From Acidimicrobiia bacterium (GTDB taxonomy: Bacteria > Actinomycetota > Acidimicrobiia > IMCC26256 > JADLDD01), in NCBI GenBank assembly GCA_020846855.1, contig JADLDD010000009.1:1-41651 (forward strand): a DNA stretch of 41,651 nucleotides. Reading direction: 5' to 3'. Of this stretch, positions 31,117 to 41,651 are shown in pieces. Under the pieces are notes generated by a model, which saw only the letters and a list, made by a program, of their open reading frames with translations, was not told the DNA's origin and ran no database searches. Each line of letters begins with the position of its first letter. Within the stretch, counting starts at the first letter, position 1. The position numbers and the translations under genes are program-made.

Positions 31117-31632
31117 ATGATGACCGACGGCGACACCCAGGCTTCGCCGGTGTTCGACGACGTGGTCCGGGCCGAGCGTTCTCGCCTGGAGGCGGTGGCC
31201 TGGGCGCTGCTGGGCGACCGGCACCTGGCCGAGGACGTGGCGCAGGAGTCGCTGGCGAAGGCGTACCGGCGGTGGGACGACGTGAAGCGGTTGGAGTCGC
31301 CCGGCGGCTGGCTGCACCGCGTCACGGTGAACGACGCCCTCTCGCGCCGCCGCCGGATGACCACCGAGCGCCGGGCCCTCGGCCGGGTCCATGCCGGCGG
31401 CGAGGCGGACGCGGACCAGGGCGAGCGGACCGCCGAGGCGCTGAGGGTCTGGGCCGCGGTGCGGGCCCTGCCCCGCGACCAGGCCACGGCCATCGCCCTG
31501 CGGTACTTCGCCGACCTCGAGGTGGCCGAGATCGCGCTGGTGACGGGCCGGGCGGTCGGCACGGTCAAGAGCGACCTCTACCGGGGCCGGGAGCGCCTCC
31601 GGGACCGGCTGTTGGATGAGGAGGCATCGTGA
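31117..31632 (+). CDS. ECF sigma factor (SigE-like sigma-70 subfamily)
   Basis: 171 aa from ATG 31117; ATG 31120 and GTG 31114 are equally open, with GGGG at 31111-31114. Region 2 is LLGDRHLAEDVAQESLAKAY with the DNA-melting segment WLHRVTVNDALSRRRR. Region 4 is LPRDQATAIALRYFADLEVA with the helix-turn-helix ending GRAVGTVKSDLYRGRERLR. There is no C-terminal extension. The stop overlaps the GTG of the next gene, a membrane protein that is likely its partner regulator. The promoter it recognises is not evident upstream of its own gene, so autoregulation cannot be shown. Confidence 0.9.
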   Translation: MMTDGDTQASPVFDDVVRAERSRLEAVAWALLGDRHLAEDVAQESLAKAYRRWDDVKRLESPGGWLHRVTVNDALSRRRRMTTERRALGRVHAGGEADADQGERTAEALRVWAAVRALPRDQATAIALRYFADLEVAEIALVTGRAVGTVKSDLYRGRERLRDRLLDEEAS

Positions 31633-32648
31633 GCGACGTCCTGCCCGGCGACGACGCCGTCGACCGGTTGCTCCGGTCCACCGCCGCCCACCTCCGTTCG
31701 TTGACCGCGGGCGGGCCGGTCGCCGGGTCGCCCCCGCGCCGGAGCCGGCGGGCCTACCGGATGCTGGCGGTCGCGGCGACCCTGGTCGTGGCCCTGGTCG
31801 TGACGGGCGTCGTGGTCCTGGGTCACGACCCCGCCCGGGTGACGACCCGCCGGCCGTCGTCGACGGGTTCGGCCGCGCTCGGCGCCGGGGCCGCCTACTT
31901 CAACCTGGCCGCGTCCGACGTGCCGGCCGGGTTCCGCGAGCTGCCGGAGTCCCCCCTCGTCGACCGCGTGCCCGAGGCCTACCGGGAGCTCCCCACCCGC
32001 GCCGACCTGTACCGGACCGCTTCGGGCGGGCGGGCGGTGGTCGTCACCGGGCCCCACGACGTCCTGGAGTTCCTCCTGGGCGAGGAGCCCGACCCGGCGA
32101 CCCCCACGACCGCGGTGTCGTCCACCGAGGTGGCCCAGGCGTTCCGCCTTCCCAACGGTGGGACCGCGGTGGGGATCCGCGGCGTCGACCGGTGGAACTG
32201 GTCGGTCGTCGTGACGTCGACCGACGCCACCACCGCGGAGCTGCTCGCCCTGGCCGAGGCGGCCTCCGAGGACCCGGCCGACCGGCCCGGCCGGCTCCTC
32301 GAGTCGGAGGAGGGCGGCAGCGCGGCGGCCATCGGCTCGGCGCTGCCCTCGATCAGCGTCCGCTACGTCGACGGCGACGGGGGCCGGGCGTTCTCGATCA
32401 CGACGTTCCACGGGCGGGCGAACCGGCCGATCCTCGAGGCGCTCCTCGGCGATCACCGGGTGGTCGACGTCGACGGCTCCGACGCCCTGGTGTTCGAGGA
32501 CCCGGACGGGGTGACGGCGGTGGTGTGGACCCCGGAGCCCGACCTCCTCGTCTGGCTCACCGGGGCTCCCGGGATGCCGCGCGACGAGGTGGTCCGCCTG
32601 GCCCGGCGCACGGCCCCCACGAGGTCGTCGGGGCCGGCGGGCGGGTGA
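31629..32648 (+). CDS. Putative membrane anti-sigma partner of the ECF factor
   Basis: 339 aa from GTG 31629, coupled to the sigma-factor gene (GTGA). A cytoplasmic N-terminus of about 44 residues, one membrane helix (about 45-64) and an exported domain of about 275 residues. The cytoplasmic part has no HxxxCxxC zinc-anti-sigma motif and no cysteine, so it is either a divergent anti-sigma factor or a sensor of another kind. The outer domain is acidic, without cysteines or recognisable family. The anti-sigma role is inferred from gene order and topology alone; it might act through regulated proteolysis. Confidence 0.6.
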   Translation: MSDVLPGDDAVDRLLRSTAAHLRSLTAGGPVAGSPPRRSRRAYRMLAVAATLVVALVVTGVVVLGHDPARVTTRRPSSTGSAALGAGAAYFNLAASDVPAGFRELPESPLVDRVPEAYRELPTRADLYRTASGGRAVVVTGPHDVLEFLLGEEPDPATPTTAVSSTEVAQAFRLPNGGTAVGIRGVDRWNWSVVVTSTDATTAELLALAEAASEDPADRPGRLLESEEGGSAAAIGSALPSISVRYVDGDGGRAFSITTFHGRANRPILEALLGDHRVVDVDGSDALVFEDPDGVTAVVWTPEPDLLVWLTGAPGMPRDEVVRLARRTAPTRSSGPAGG

Positions 32649-32660
32649 CCACCCCGTCGT

Positions 32661-35698
<3,038 letters not shown>

Positions 35699-35707
35699 CC
35701 CGGGGTC

Positions 35708-36196
35708 CTACGCGCCGACCCGGAAGGTCCAGGTGAAGGTCCGGGCGTGCGAGCGGCCCTCGGTCTCGGGCCAGTAGGTGACCGCGGCGTGGTGGAGTCC
35801 GGCGCTCCAACGGGCCCACTCGCGGCCCGGCCCGGGGCGGAAGCTCAGGTCGGACGGCCCGGTGAACGTGATCTGGTCCTCGGGGACCGGCCGGCCGTCG
35901 ACGGCCAGGACGCCCGTCATCCCGTCGGCCAGCGTCACCTGGATCCCGTCCTGGGGGGTCACGAGGCTGTCGGGGGCGGGTTGGAGGCGCCGCACCGCCT
36001 GCGGGACGGGCCGGGCCGGATCCGATCCGGTGTCGGACCGCAACCCCGCGTACGCGAGGAGGTTCACCACGGCCAGGATCCCCACCACCACGACCGCCAC
36101 CCGCCCGGGGTGCCGGATCGCCCCGCGCCGCCCGCGAGGGTCGGCCGGACGGCCCGAACCCCCGACCCGGGGCAGTGCGGTGACGTCACCCGGCAT
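35708..36196 (-). CDS. Membrane-anchored conserved protein with an extracellular beta-rich domain
   Basis: 162 aa from an ATG at 36196. The N-terminus is basic, one membrane helix lies at about 31-51, and an exported domain follows (about 60-162), beginning VPQAVRRLQPAPDSLVTPQD and ending TWTFRVGA. The pattern is of a small immunoglobulin-like sandwich. I recognise the family as an unnamed one in acidimicrobial genomes and cannot give a function. A TACGGT box 6 bases upstream suggests a leaderless transcript. It is convergent with the alcohol dehydrogenase and divergent from the beta-helix gene, with 103 bases between. Confidence 0.62.
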   Translation of the reverse strand: MPGDVTALPRVGGSGRPADPRGRRGAIRHPGRVAVVVVGILAVVNLLAYAGLRSDTGSDPARPVPQAVRRLQPAPDSLVTPQDGIQVTLADGMTGVLAVDGRPVPEDQITFTGPSDLSFRPGPGREWARWSAGLHHAAVTYWPETEGRSHARTFTWTFRVGA

Positions 36197-36202
36197 GGGG
36201 CG

Positions 36203-36208
36203 ACCGTA
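36203..36208 (-). promoter_or_regulatory. Candidate leaderless -10 (TACGGT on the minus strand)
   Basis: On the minus strand TACGGT (36208-36203) ends 6 bases before the ATG at 36196. No ribosome binding site is seen. Confidence 0.45.
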
Positions 36209-36285
36209 CCGCGCTCCCCGCCGGCCGGCGGCACCGGTCCCCTCCCGGCGGGGGCGTTCCCGTGCGGATCCGGTCGAGGCTGCAA

Positions 36286-36291
36286 TAGCGT
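36286..36291 (+). promoter_or_regulatory. Candidate leaderless -10 (TAGCGT) for the beta-helix gene
   Basis: TAGCGT ends 8 bases before ATG 36300, in an AATAG context that stands out. No Shine-Dalgarno sequence is present. Confidence 0.45.
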
Positions 36292-36299
36292 TCCCCGTC

Positions 36300-38099
36300 A
36301 TGCGGACCAGGAGGACCCGGCGATCATGGACGAGCCGCCGGTGGGGGGTCGCCCTCGCCGGCCTGCTCGTGGTCGGGATGTTCGCCGAGCCCGCCGCCGC
36401 GTACGGGCCGCGGCCGCGCCGGGGTGCGTCCACGCCGCCGGTGCGGGCGTCGCTGGTGTGCGACTCGCCCGCCTCGTTCACAACGGGCGGGTCGCCGTTG
36501 TCGGAGGTCGCTCCCGGCGGCTGGGACCCTACGCCCCGTGAGGCGATGCCCGACCCGTGGCTCGGCAAGCTGTACACCGAGGTCCTGGGCTGCGCGCCCG
36601 ACCAGGCGAGCTACCTGCACAACCGCTCGATCGTCGCCGCCCAGGGCTGCGGTGTGGAGTCGTTGAGCGCGCTCGCGGCCGGCTTCCTCACGTCGCGGCA
36701 GTTCCGCCGCAAGGCCTACGACCCGGCGCAGCGACTGCTGGTCCTGTGGAGGATCGCCCGGGAGTCGGAACCGGATCCCGCCACGTTCGCGGCCCAGCAC
36801 CGGCAACTCGTCACCCGACGCACGAGTTGGGGCCGCCTGGTGCGCTCGTTCCTCGCCGATGGCGGGTTCGCCGGCAACGTCCCCCGGCTGTGCTCGGGCG
36901 AGCGGTACGGGTGGGCGCCGGCGCCGGCGATCGACCTGCCCGCGGGCCCGTTCGACCGGCTGCTGCGGTTCCTGGGCGTCGTCGGCACCGGCACCGGCCG
37001 CGACCTCCAGCAGGCGCTCGACCGGGCCCGTCCCGGCCGGACCGTGCTGCTGGCCCGGGGGGCCGTCATCCGCATCGACGAACCGGTGACGATCCCCGCC
37101 GGGGTCCGCCTCGCGACGCTCGGAGCGCCCGGACCCGACGAGTACGCCGCGATGGCCCGCCTCGTGCGGACCCGCACCACCGGCCGGGCGATGCTCGTGG
37201 TGTCGCCCGGCGCCACCGTGGCCAACGTGTGGGTCGACGGCCAGCGCACCGACCCCTCGGTCGGCATCGACCACGACTCGATCGGCCTCCAGGTCTACGC
37301 CGGATCGGGCCACACCATGGTGCGCGACAACCGGATCTCGAACCCGGCGGGATGGAGCAACATGGTCCTCTCGACCGGGCCCGGCCTCACCTCCGACGCA
37401 CCGGCGTCGGTCACCGGCAACCTCTTCACCGGCTACAGCACCAAGTTCCACTACTCCGAGACCGCCGGCACCAACGACATGTCCACCAACCAGTGGGGCT
37501 TCGCCGACGCCGTGAGCAACAGCTACGGCAACACCGAGGTCGCCCACAACCGGATGGTCGACGTGACCGATGTGAGCGTCGTCATGTTCCGGGTGGGGAA
37601 GGCGACCGGCCACCAGCGCTCGGTCGCCCACGACAACGTGGTCGTCAACGTCGGCAACTCGGGGTGGGCCGCGTTCACCGTCGACCAGCTCGCGGGGCCG
37701 GGCGGCCCCTGGGACTTCTCCGGCACCGAGATCCGCCACAACCTGGTGTGGACCAGCCCGAACGCGTCGCTGCTGACCGTGGCCGGCATCGGGACGGAGC
37801 CGTGGTTCGGCGACGTGGTGGGCCACGGGACGGGGCCGGTGCGGTTCGTCGACAACACGACCGGGGGGGTCCGCATCAACACCCAGTCGGCGTTCATGGT
37901 CAGTCGCATGTCCGACGTGACGGCGACCGGCAACACGATCCTGGCCCTCCGCCGGCAGCACAGCGCGTGCCCCGCCGGCTACGTGACCGTCGACGAGGCG
38001 CCCGGCCTGGTGATCGACGTGCCGTACGAGGAGGTCTCGTACCCGTGGTTCCCGCAGATCCCGGCCTGGAGCCGGGGCTGCCTGGTCGCCCACCTGTAG
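36300..38099 (+). CDS. Secreted right-handed beta-helix protein with a DUF4214-like N-terminal domain
   Basis: 599 aa. The signal peptide has an Arg-rich start, then WGVALAGLLVVGMFAEPAAA with probable cleavage after AAA. Residues about 80-205 are helical and resemble DUF4214 (KLYTEVLGCAPDQASYLHNR and FLTSRQFRRKAY), a domain often found on secreted or S-layer-associated proteins. Residues about 220-590 are a parallel beta-helix of the pectate-lyase/polysaccharide-lyase type, with rungs such as HTMVRDNRISNPAGWSNMVL and NTEVAHNRMVDVTDVSVVMF. A few Asp-rich loops could be the active or calcium site; I cannot tell lyase from hydrolase or a non-enzymatic fibre. The GH5 gene follows directly. Confidence 0.75.
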   Translation: MRTRRTRRSWTSRRWGVALAGLLVVGMFAEPAAAYGPRPRRGASTPPVRASLVCDSPASFTTGGSPLSEVAPGGWDPTPREAMPDPWLGKLYTEVLGCAPDQASYLHNRSIVAAQGCGVESLSALAAGFLTSRQFRRKAYDPAQRLLVLWRIARESEPDPATFAAQHRQLVTRRTSWGRLVRSFLADGGFAGNVPRLCSGERYGWAPAPAIDLPAGPFDRLLRFLGVVGTGTGRDLQQALDRARPGRTVLLARGAVIRIDEPVTIPAGVRLATLGAPGPDEYAAMARLVRTRTTGRAMLVVSPGATVANVWVDGQRTDPSVGIDHDSIGLQVYAGSGHTMVRDNRISNPAGWSNMVLSTGPGLTSDAPASVTGNLFTGYSTKFHYSETAGTNDMSTNQWGFADAVSNSYGNTEVAHNRMVDVTDVSVVMFRVGKATGHQRSVAHDNVVVNVGNSGWAAFTVDQLAGPGGPWDFSGTEIRHNLVWTSPNASLLTVAGIGTEPWFGDVVGHGTGPVRFVDNTTGGVRINTQSAFMVSRMSDVTATGNTILALRRQHSACPAGYVTVDEAPGLVIDVPYEEVSYPWFPQIPAWSRGCLVAHL

Positions 38100-38101
38100 C
38101 G

Positions 38102-40267
38102 GTGACGTGGTCCCCAAGGCTCCTCGCGGCGGTCGGGGTGCTCTCGGTGGTCGCGGCGGTTCCGGCCTGCCTGGGCCGCCCCGGCCTGCGACCGACCCCC
38201 GCGGAGCACCCCTCCGGCTCCGGGGCGGTGCTCCCCGTCGGGCCGCTGCGCCCCGACGGCCGCTGGATCGTCGACGCCACCGGCCGGGTGATAACGATCC
38301 ACGGCCTCCAGCTCGCCCGCAAGACCGCGCCGTACCACGCCCCGCCGGCGAGCTTCTCGGAGCGGGACGCCGCCCGCCTGCGCCGCTGGGGGTTCAACGC
38401 CGTGCGCCTGGCATGGTTCTGGAAGGGCGTCGAACCCGAGCGCGGCCGGATCGACCGCGGCTACGTAGCCGAGCTCGACCGGGTCGGCGCCCTGCTCGCC
38501 CGCCACGACGTGTTCACCCTTCTGGAGGCCCACCAGGACGGGTACAACGAGCGGCTCGGCGGTGCCGGCTTCCCCGACTGGGCGACGATCGGCGAGGTGC
38601 CGCCGAACGCCGCCGGCCTCCTCGGGGAGCCGTCCTGGGCGGCGTTCGAGAGCCTCTACTCCGACACCGACGGGATCGGGACGAGGTTCGGCGAGGCGTG
38701 GCGGGTGATGGCGTCCGCCTTCTCCGACAACCCCCGGATGCTCGGATACGACCTCGTCAACGAGCCCGGCGCCGGCCGATCGTCGGCCGAGTGCCTGGGC
38801 GCGCCCGGCGGCTGCCCCGGCTTCGACCGCGGCGTGCTCCAGCCGTTCCAGGACGGCCTGGCGGCGGCCGTGCGGACCGTCGACCGCCGGACGATCACCT
38901 TCTACGAGCCGAACATCTTCCACGACGTGGGCGCCCCCTCCCGCCTCGGCCCACCCCCCGCCACGTCCGGACCCAGTGGCTTCGCGTTCCACGCCTACTG
39001 CATCAACCGCTTCGTGAACCCGGCACCGGACCGGGAGTCCCATGCGCCGGGCTACTCGATCTGTGACCAGGCCGACCGCCGGACGTTCGCCAACGCCGCC
39101 GCCACGGCCGCCGGCATGGGCGTGCCGGCTCTGTTCGGCGAGTTCGGCGACACCGAGGACCTCGTCGACATCAGGCGCTACCTCGACCTCGCCGACGAGC
39201 ACCTGATGGGCTGGATCTACTGGGGCTACAAGGACTGGGACGACGACCCGGGCGGGCAGGGCTCCGGTCCGCTCTTCGACGACTCCGACCACGACGGCAC
39301 CCTGCGCGGCGAGAAGCTCGCCCTGCTGTCGCGGCCGTACGCGATGGCGACGGCCGGCACGCCGCTCACCACCCGCTTCGATCCGGAGCGGCGCACCCTC
39401 GCCTACGAGTACTTCCCGGACCACTCGGTCACGGCACCGACGGTGATCTTCACCGCCCCGCTGACCAACCCGCGCGGGTACCGGGTCGAGGTCGAGGGCG
39501 CGAGGGTCGTCTCGCGGCCCCACGCGACCTACCTCCAGCTTCGGGCGCTCCCGGGTGCCACCCGGGTGTCGGTCCGCGTCGTCGGCCGGACCGGGGGCAC
39601 CCCGCCGCCGTCGCGGCCGGGCACGCTCCGGGTGTCGAGCCCGCCTCCGGCTCCGGCGCCGGTCGTCCCGGCCGCGGTCGGGGCCGGCGGCACCGTCACG
39701 CGGACCTGCGCGGCCAACGCCGGCGCACCCGACCGGATCGACCTGGCGACGGTCGTTCCCGGCGCTCCGCACGGACGACGCCTGATCGGGCGGATGACCG
39801 CGACCGGCGGCCGGGGCTCGGTCACCACACCTGACGCGGTGCCGGTCGCCTACGGCGCCGGCGACACCGCGTGGTTCGACCTGGGCCCCTCCGGGCTTTC
39901 CGGTCCGGCCGTCGGTCTGCTCTGCCGGGTCGGCGGTTCGGCGACGTTCGCCGTCGGAACCGAGCCGGTGCCCCCGGTGAGCTTCACGGGCCGGTCGACC
40001 CACAACCGCAACGTGGCCGCGGCCGGGAGCCGCCTGGCCTTCCGCGTCCCGCGGCCGGGGCGCTACCGGGCCGAGGTCTCGGTCTCCGGCGGCCCGGTGC
40101 GGCTCGGCCTGCGCCGCCCCGACGGCTCGATGCCGGGGGCGCCGGTGCTGGCGACGCCGGCCACCGTCGACCTGGGGGCGCTGAGCCCCGGCCCCGCCTC
40201 GCTCGACGTGGTGCCCGGTCCCGGCGCCGCCGCGACCTGGACGGTCACGATCCGCCCGGCCGGTTGA
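38102..40267 (+). CDS. GH5 endoglycoceramidase-like glycoside hydrolase, probable lipoprotein
   Basis: 721 aa from GTG 38102, 3 bases after the beta-helix gene stop. A hydrophobic N-terminus ends VPAC, a possible lipobox (Ala-Cys), so it is exported. The barrel, about 45-400, has the GH5 acid/base Glu221 in YDLVNEPGAG and nucleophile Glu347 in LFGEFGDT, with His in FHAYCINR. The arrangement, the GINWSG-like HGLQL opening and the beta-sandwich after the barrel (residues about 400-480) resemble endoglycoceramidases, which cut glycan from ceramide in glycosphingolipids. The last 190 residues, after a Pro-rich linker near 500-520, are an extra beta-rich region of unknown type. Substrate assignment is by family only. 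Confidence 0.78.
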   Translation: MTWSPRLLAAVGVLSVVAAVPACLGRPGLRPTPAEHPSGSGAVLPVGPLRPDGRWIVDATGRVITIHGLQLARKTAPYHAPPASFSERDAARLRRWGFNAVRLAWFWKGVEPERGRIDRGYVAELDRVGALLARHDVFTLLEAHQDGYNERLGGAGFPDWATIGEVPPNAAGLLGEPSWAAFESLYSDTDGIGTRFGEAWRVMASAFSDNPRMLGYDLVNEPGAGRSSAECLGAPGGCPGFDRGVLQPFQDGLAAAVRTVDRRTITFYEPNIFHDVGAPSRLGPPPATSGPSGFAFHAYCINRFVNPAPDRESHAPGYSICDQADRRTFANAAATAAGMGVPALFGEFGDTEDLVDIRRYLDLADEHLMGWIYWGYKDWDDDPGGQGSGPLFDDSDHDGTLRGEKLALLSRPYAMATAGTPLTTRFDPERRTLAYEYFPDHSVTAPTVIFTAPLTNPRGYRVEVEGARVVSRPHATYLQLRALPGATRVSVRVVGRTGGTPPPSRPGTLRVSSPPPAPAPVVPAAVGAGGTVTRTCAANAGAPDRIDLATVVPGAPHGRRLIGRMTATGGRGSVTTPDAVPVAYGAGDTAWFDLGPSGLSGPAVGLLCRVGGSATFAVGTEPVPPVSFTGRSTHNRNVAAAGSRLAFRVPRPGRYRAEVSVSGGPVRLGLRRPDGSMPGAPVLATPATVDLGALSPGPASLDVVPGPGAAATWTVTIRPAG

Positions 40268-40280
40268 GCGGCCCCCGGCG

Positions 40281-40298
40281 CCGGTGCCGGTACCGGTA
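40281..40298. repeat. Three CCGGTR tandem units between convergent genes
   Basis: CCGGTG, CCGGTA, CCGGTA in tandem, self-complementary, in the 40-base gap between the convergent GH5 and last genes. They could fold as a bidirectional terminator, but no T-run is present. Confidence 0.4.
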
Positions 40299-40307
40299 CC
40301 GAGGTCG

Positions 40308-41651
40308 TCAGCCGGTCAGCTCGGGCGGGACCCCGCCGGGATAGAGGATCGAGAAGATCTGCTGCATGGCCCACGGGTCGCCGGTGCCGTACATCGACGT
40401 GGTCTCGGTGTGGTCGTTGAAGGTGCGCAGGTCCCAGCCCCAGCCCGTGAGCCGGTCGACGATCGGCTGCCAGATGTACTGGTTGCCGATCTCGAAGTTG
40501 AGGTTGCCGCCGAGGGCGACGCTGATCACCGGGATCCCCGGGGAGAACGGCTCGATGTTCTCCTCGAAGAACGGGTCGAACTCGGCGAAGTACTGGCGGT
40601 AGAAGGGGTCGGCCACCTTGGCCTCGATGGTCGGCAGGTCGATCCACGCCCGCACGGCCGGCGAGAAGAGCCAGTCCCGGAGCTCGAGCGCGGTGGGCTC
40701 GTGGCCCAGGTCGGCGGTGGCGGCCGCGAAGATGACCGGCCCGACCTGGCTCTCCGTGGCGGGCTCGAGGATCGCCCCCCGCATCAGCTCGTAGACGCCG
40801 GCCGGGGTCTCGAAGGGTTGCGAGAGGACCTCGATCGCCCGGGGTGTGAAGAACGTCTCACGTGGCCAGCCCTGGCTGTCGGCGAGGGCCCAGGCCGGGC
40901 CGGCGTAGAGCCCGAGGAAGTTGGCCGCCGGCCGCCCCTGGAGGTTGGCGATCCCGTAGACCCAGCGGACGTGGCTGACCGTGGCGATGCTCGGCTGGAA
41001 CGTGTCGGCGACCAGCACCTTCGGGTCGAGCCAGGACTGCTCGGGGGCCTCGGGGTCGGAGAGGCCCGCCGCGAATCGCATCAGCGTGGGTGACGAGACG
41101 CAGTTGGCCTGGAGGAAGTGGCGGCTGGTGTCGAACTCCAGCTCGGGCTTCAGGCCGGCCAGGTTGAACAGGGCCCGGAACCCGTCGTAGACGGCGGGGA
41201 GGTTCTTGTCGGCGTCGAACGGGGAGAAGGTGGCGTGGGGCTCCGACGGCCCCTCGCCCGGGTACCAGATCCGCATGATGGCCACGCCGTCGCGGGCGTA
41301 GCTCGACAGCGCGGTCATGTGGCGTGTCCAGGTCCAGTCCTCGGGCTGGTCGTACGGCCAGCGCCAGAAGTCCTTGCCCAGCCCTCCCAGCTGCGGGAGG
41401 GACAGCGCGACCGGCCAGCCGTCGGGCGGCGCGTCGCCGACGGGGACCGCGAGCTGGGCCGCGACCTTCCCGCCGTCGCTGATGAACTCCACGTACCAGT
41501 AGTCCTGGTCGAAGCGTCCCGGGGCGACGTCGGGACCGTACGGGTCGTCCCAGTCGAGGGGCAGGCGGCCGAGGTACTCGACCTTGGTGAGCGCACCGCC
41601 GTAGGGATCGTCGGCGGTGTGGGGGCCCGGGTAGGTGCAGGCCCCGGCCAG
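40308..41651 (-). CDS. Exported alpha/beta-hydrolase-like protein, N-terminus beyond window
   Basis: 447 residues are visible; the frame is open to the last base of the window, so the gene starts outside. The first visible residues, LAGAC, look like a lipobox or the end of a signal peptide. The remainder is a soluble domain with segments such as PDGWPVALSLPQLGGLGKDF near the start and PVISVALGGNLNF near the end, plus a late His in NDHTETTSMYGTGDPW. The alternation suggests an alpha/beta-hydrolase fold of the secreted lipase type, but no GxSxG nucleophile is obvious (the nearest is ANCVSSPTLM). Enzyme activity is therefore uncertain. It is convergent with the GH5 gene, and a GTG within the visible frame (41492) is not the true start. 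Confidence 0.6.
   Translation of the reverse strand: MAGACTYPGPHTADDPYGGALTKVEYLGRLPLDWDDPYGPDVAPGRFDQDYWYVEFISDGGKVAAQLAVPVGDAPPDGWPVALSLPQLGGLGKDFWRWPYDQPEDWTWTRHMTALSSYARDGVAIMRIWYPGEGPSEPHATFSPFDADKNLPAVYDGFRALFNLAGLKPELEFDTSRHFLQANCVSSPTLMRFAAGLSDPEAPEQSWLDPKVLVADTFQPSIATVSHVRWVYGIANLQGRPAANFLGLYAGPAWALADSQGWPRETFFTPRAIEVLSQPFETPAGVYELMRGAILEPATESQVGPVIFAAATADLGHEPTALELRDWLFSPAVRAWIDLPTIEAKVADPFYRQYFAEFDPFFEENIEPFSPGIPVISVALGGNLNFEIGNQYIWQPIVDRLTGWGWDLRTFNDHTETTSMYGTGDPWAMQQIFSILYPGGVPPELTG

Overview
The window is very GC-rich, gene-dense DNA with frequent GTG starts, many 4-base start/stop overlaps and several start codons 6-8 bases behind a lone TANNNT box (probable leaderless transcripts). 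Gene content suggests a free-living actinobacterium: a monoderm-type Tad pilus locus without an outer-membrane secretin, a methylmalonyl-CoA mutase lacking its B12 domain, a DegV protein, GH15, a rhodanese-ThiF fusion, and several families I associate with class Acidimicrobiia. The class-level placement is inference; no rRNA or tRNA gene lies in the window to confirm it.

Layout. 1-6.3 kb: two tandem membrane sulfatase-superfamily genes (the first only as its last codons), cobalamin adenosyltransferase, leucyl aminopeptidase, a VC0807-like membrane protein and an alpha/beta hydrolase. 6.3-11.6 kb: a DegV protein on the minus strand, divergent from a four-gene run (PlsY-like acyltransferase, MFS transporter, small membrane protein, GH15 hydrolase). 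11.6-13.7 kb: a rhodanese-ThiF sulfur-carrier activating enzyme divergent from a sirtuin, with a clean palindrome between them. 13.9-22.7 kb: a surface-structure block: a LysM membrane protein and partner, a small barrel-like protein, a helix-turn-helix protein, then the Tad genes (SAF/CpaB-like, TadZ, TadA, TadB, TadC, pilin-like, two TadE-like, one TadG-like). 22.7-29 kb: methylmalonyl-CoA mutase catalytic subunit, a small orphan protein, a lipoprotein carrying an S16 (Lon-type) protease domain, cysteine desulfurase and MnmA. 29-32.7 kb: a membrane protein, a short MetE-like methyltransferase, an ECF sigma factor and its membrane partner. 32.7-41.7 kb: NAD-dependent DNA ligase with an alcohol dehydrogenase, a membrane-anchored protein, a secreted beta-helix protein, a GH5 endoglycoceramidase-like enzyme, and a truncated exported protein.

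Themes. Sulfur transfer: cysteine desulfurase feeds MnmA, and the rhodanese-ThiF protein activates a sulfur-carrier protein. Cobalamin: the adenosyltransferase makes the cofactor the mutase needs, and the MetE-like enzyme may use a methylcorrinoid. Cell surface: the Tad pilus, LysM protein, sulfatase-like enzymes and secreted glycan-active proteins. I found no CRISPR array, transposase, prophage or insertion sequence. The most original candidates are the S16-protease lipoprotein with a long unassigned C-terminal region, the LysM/barrel/HTH cluster beside the Tad genes, and the beta-helix plus endoglycoceramidase-like pair.
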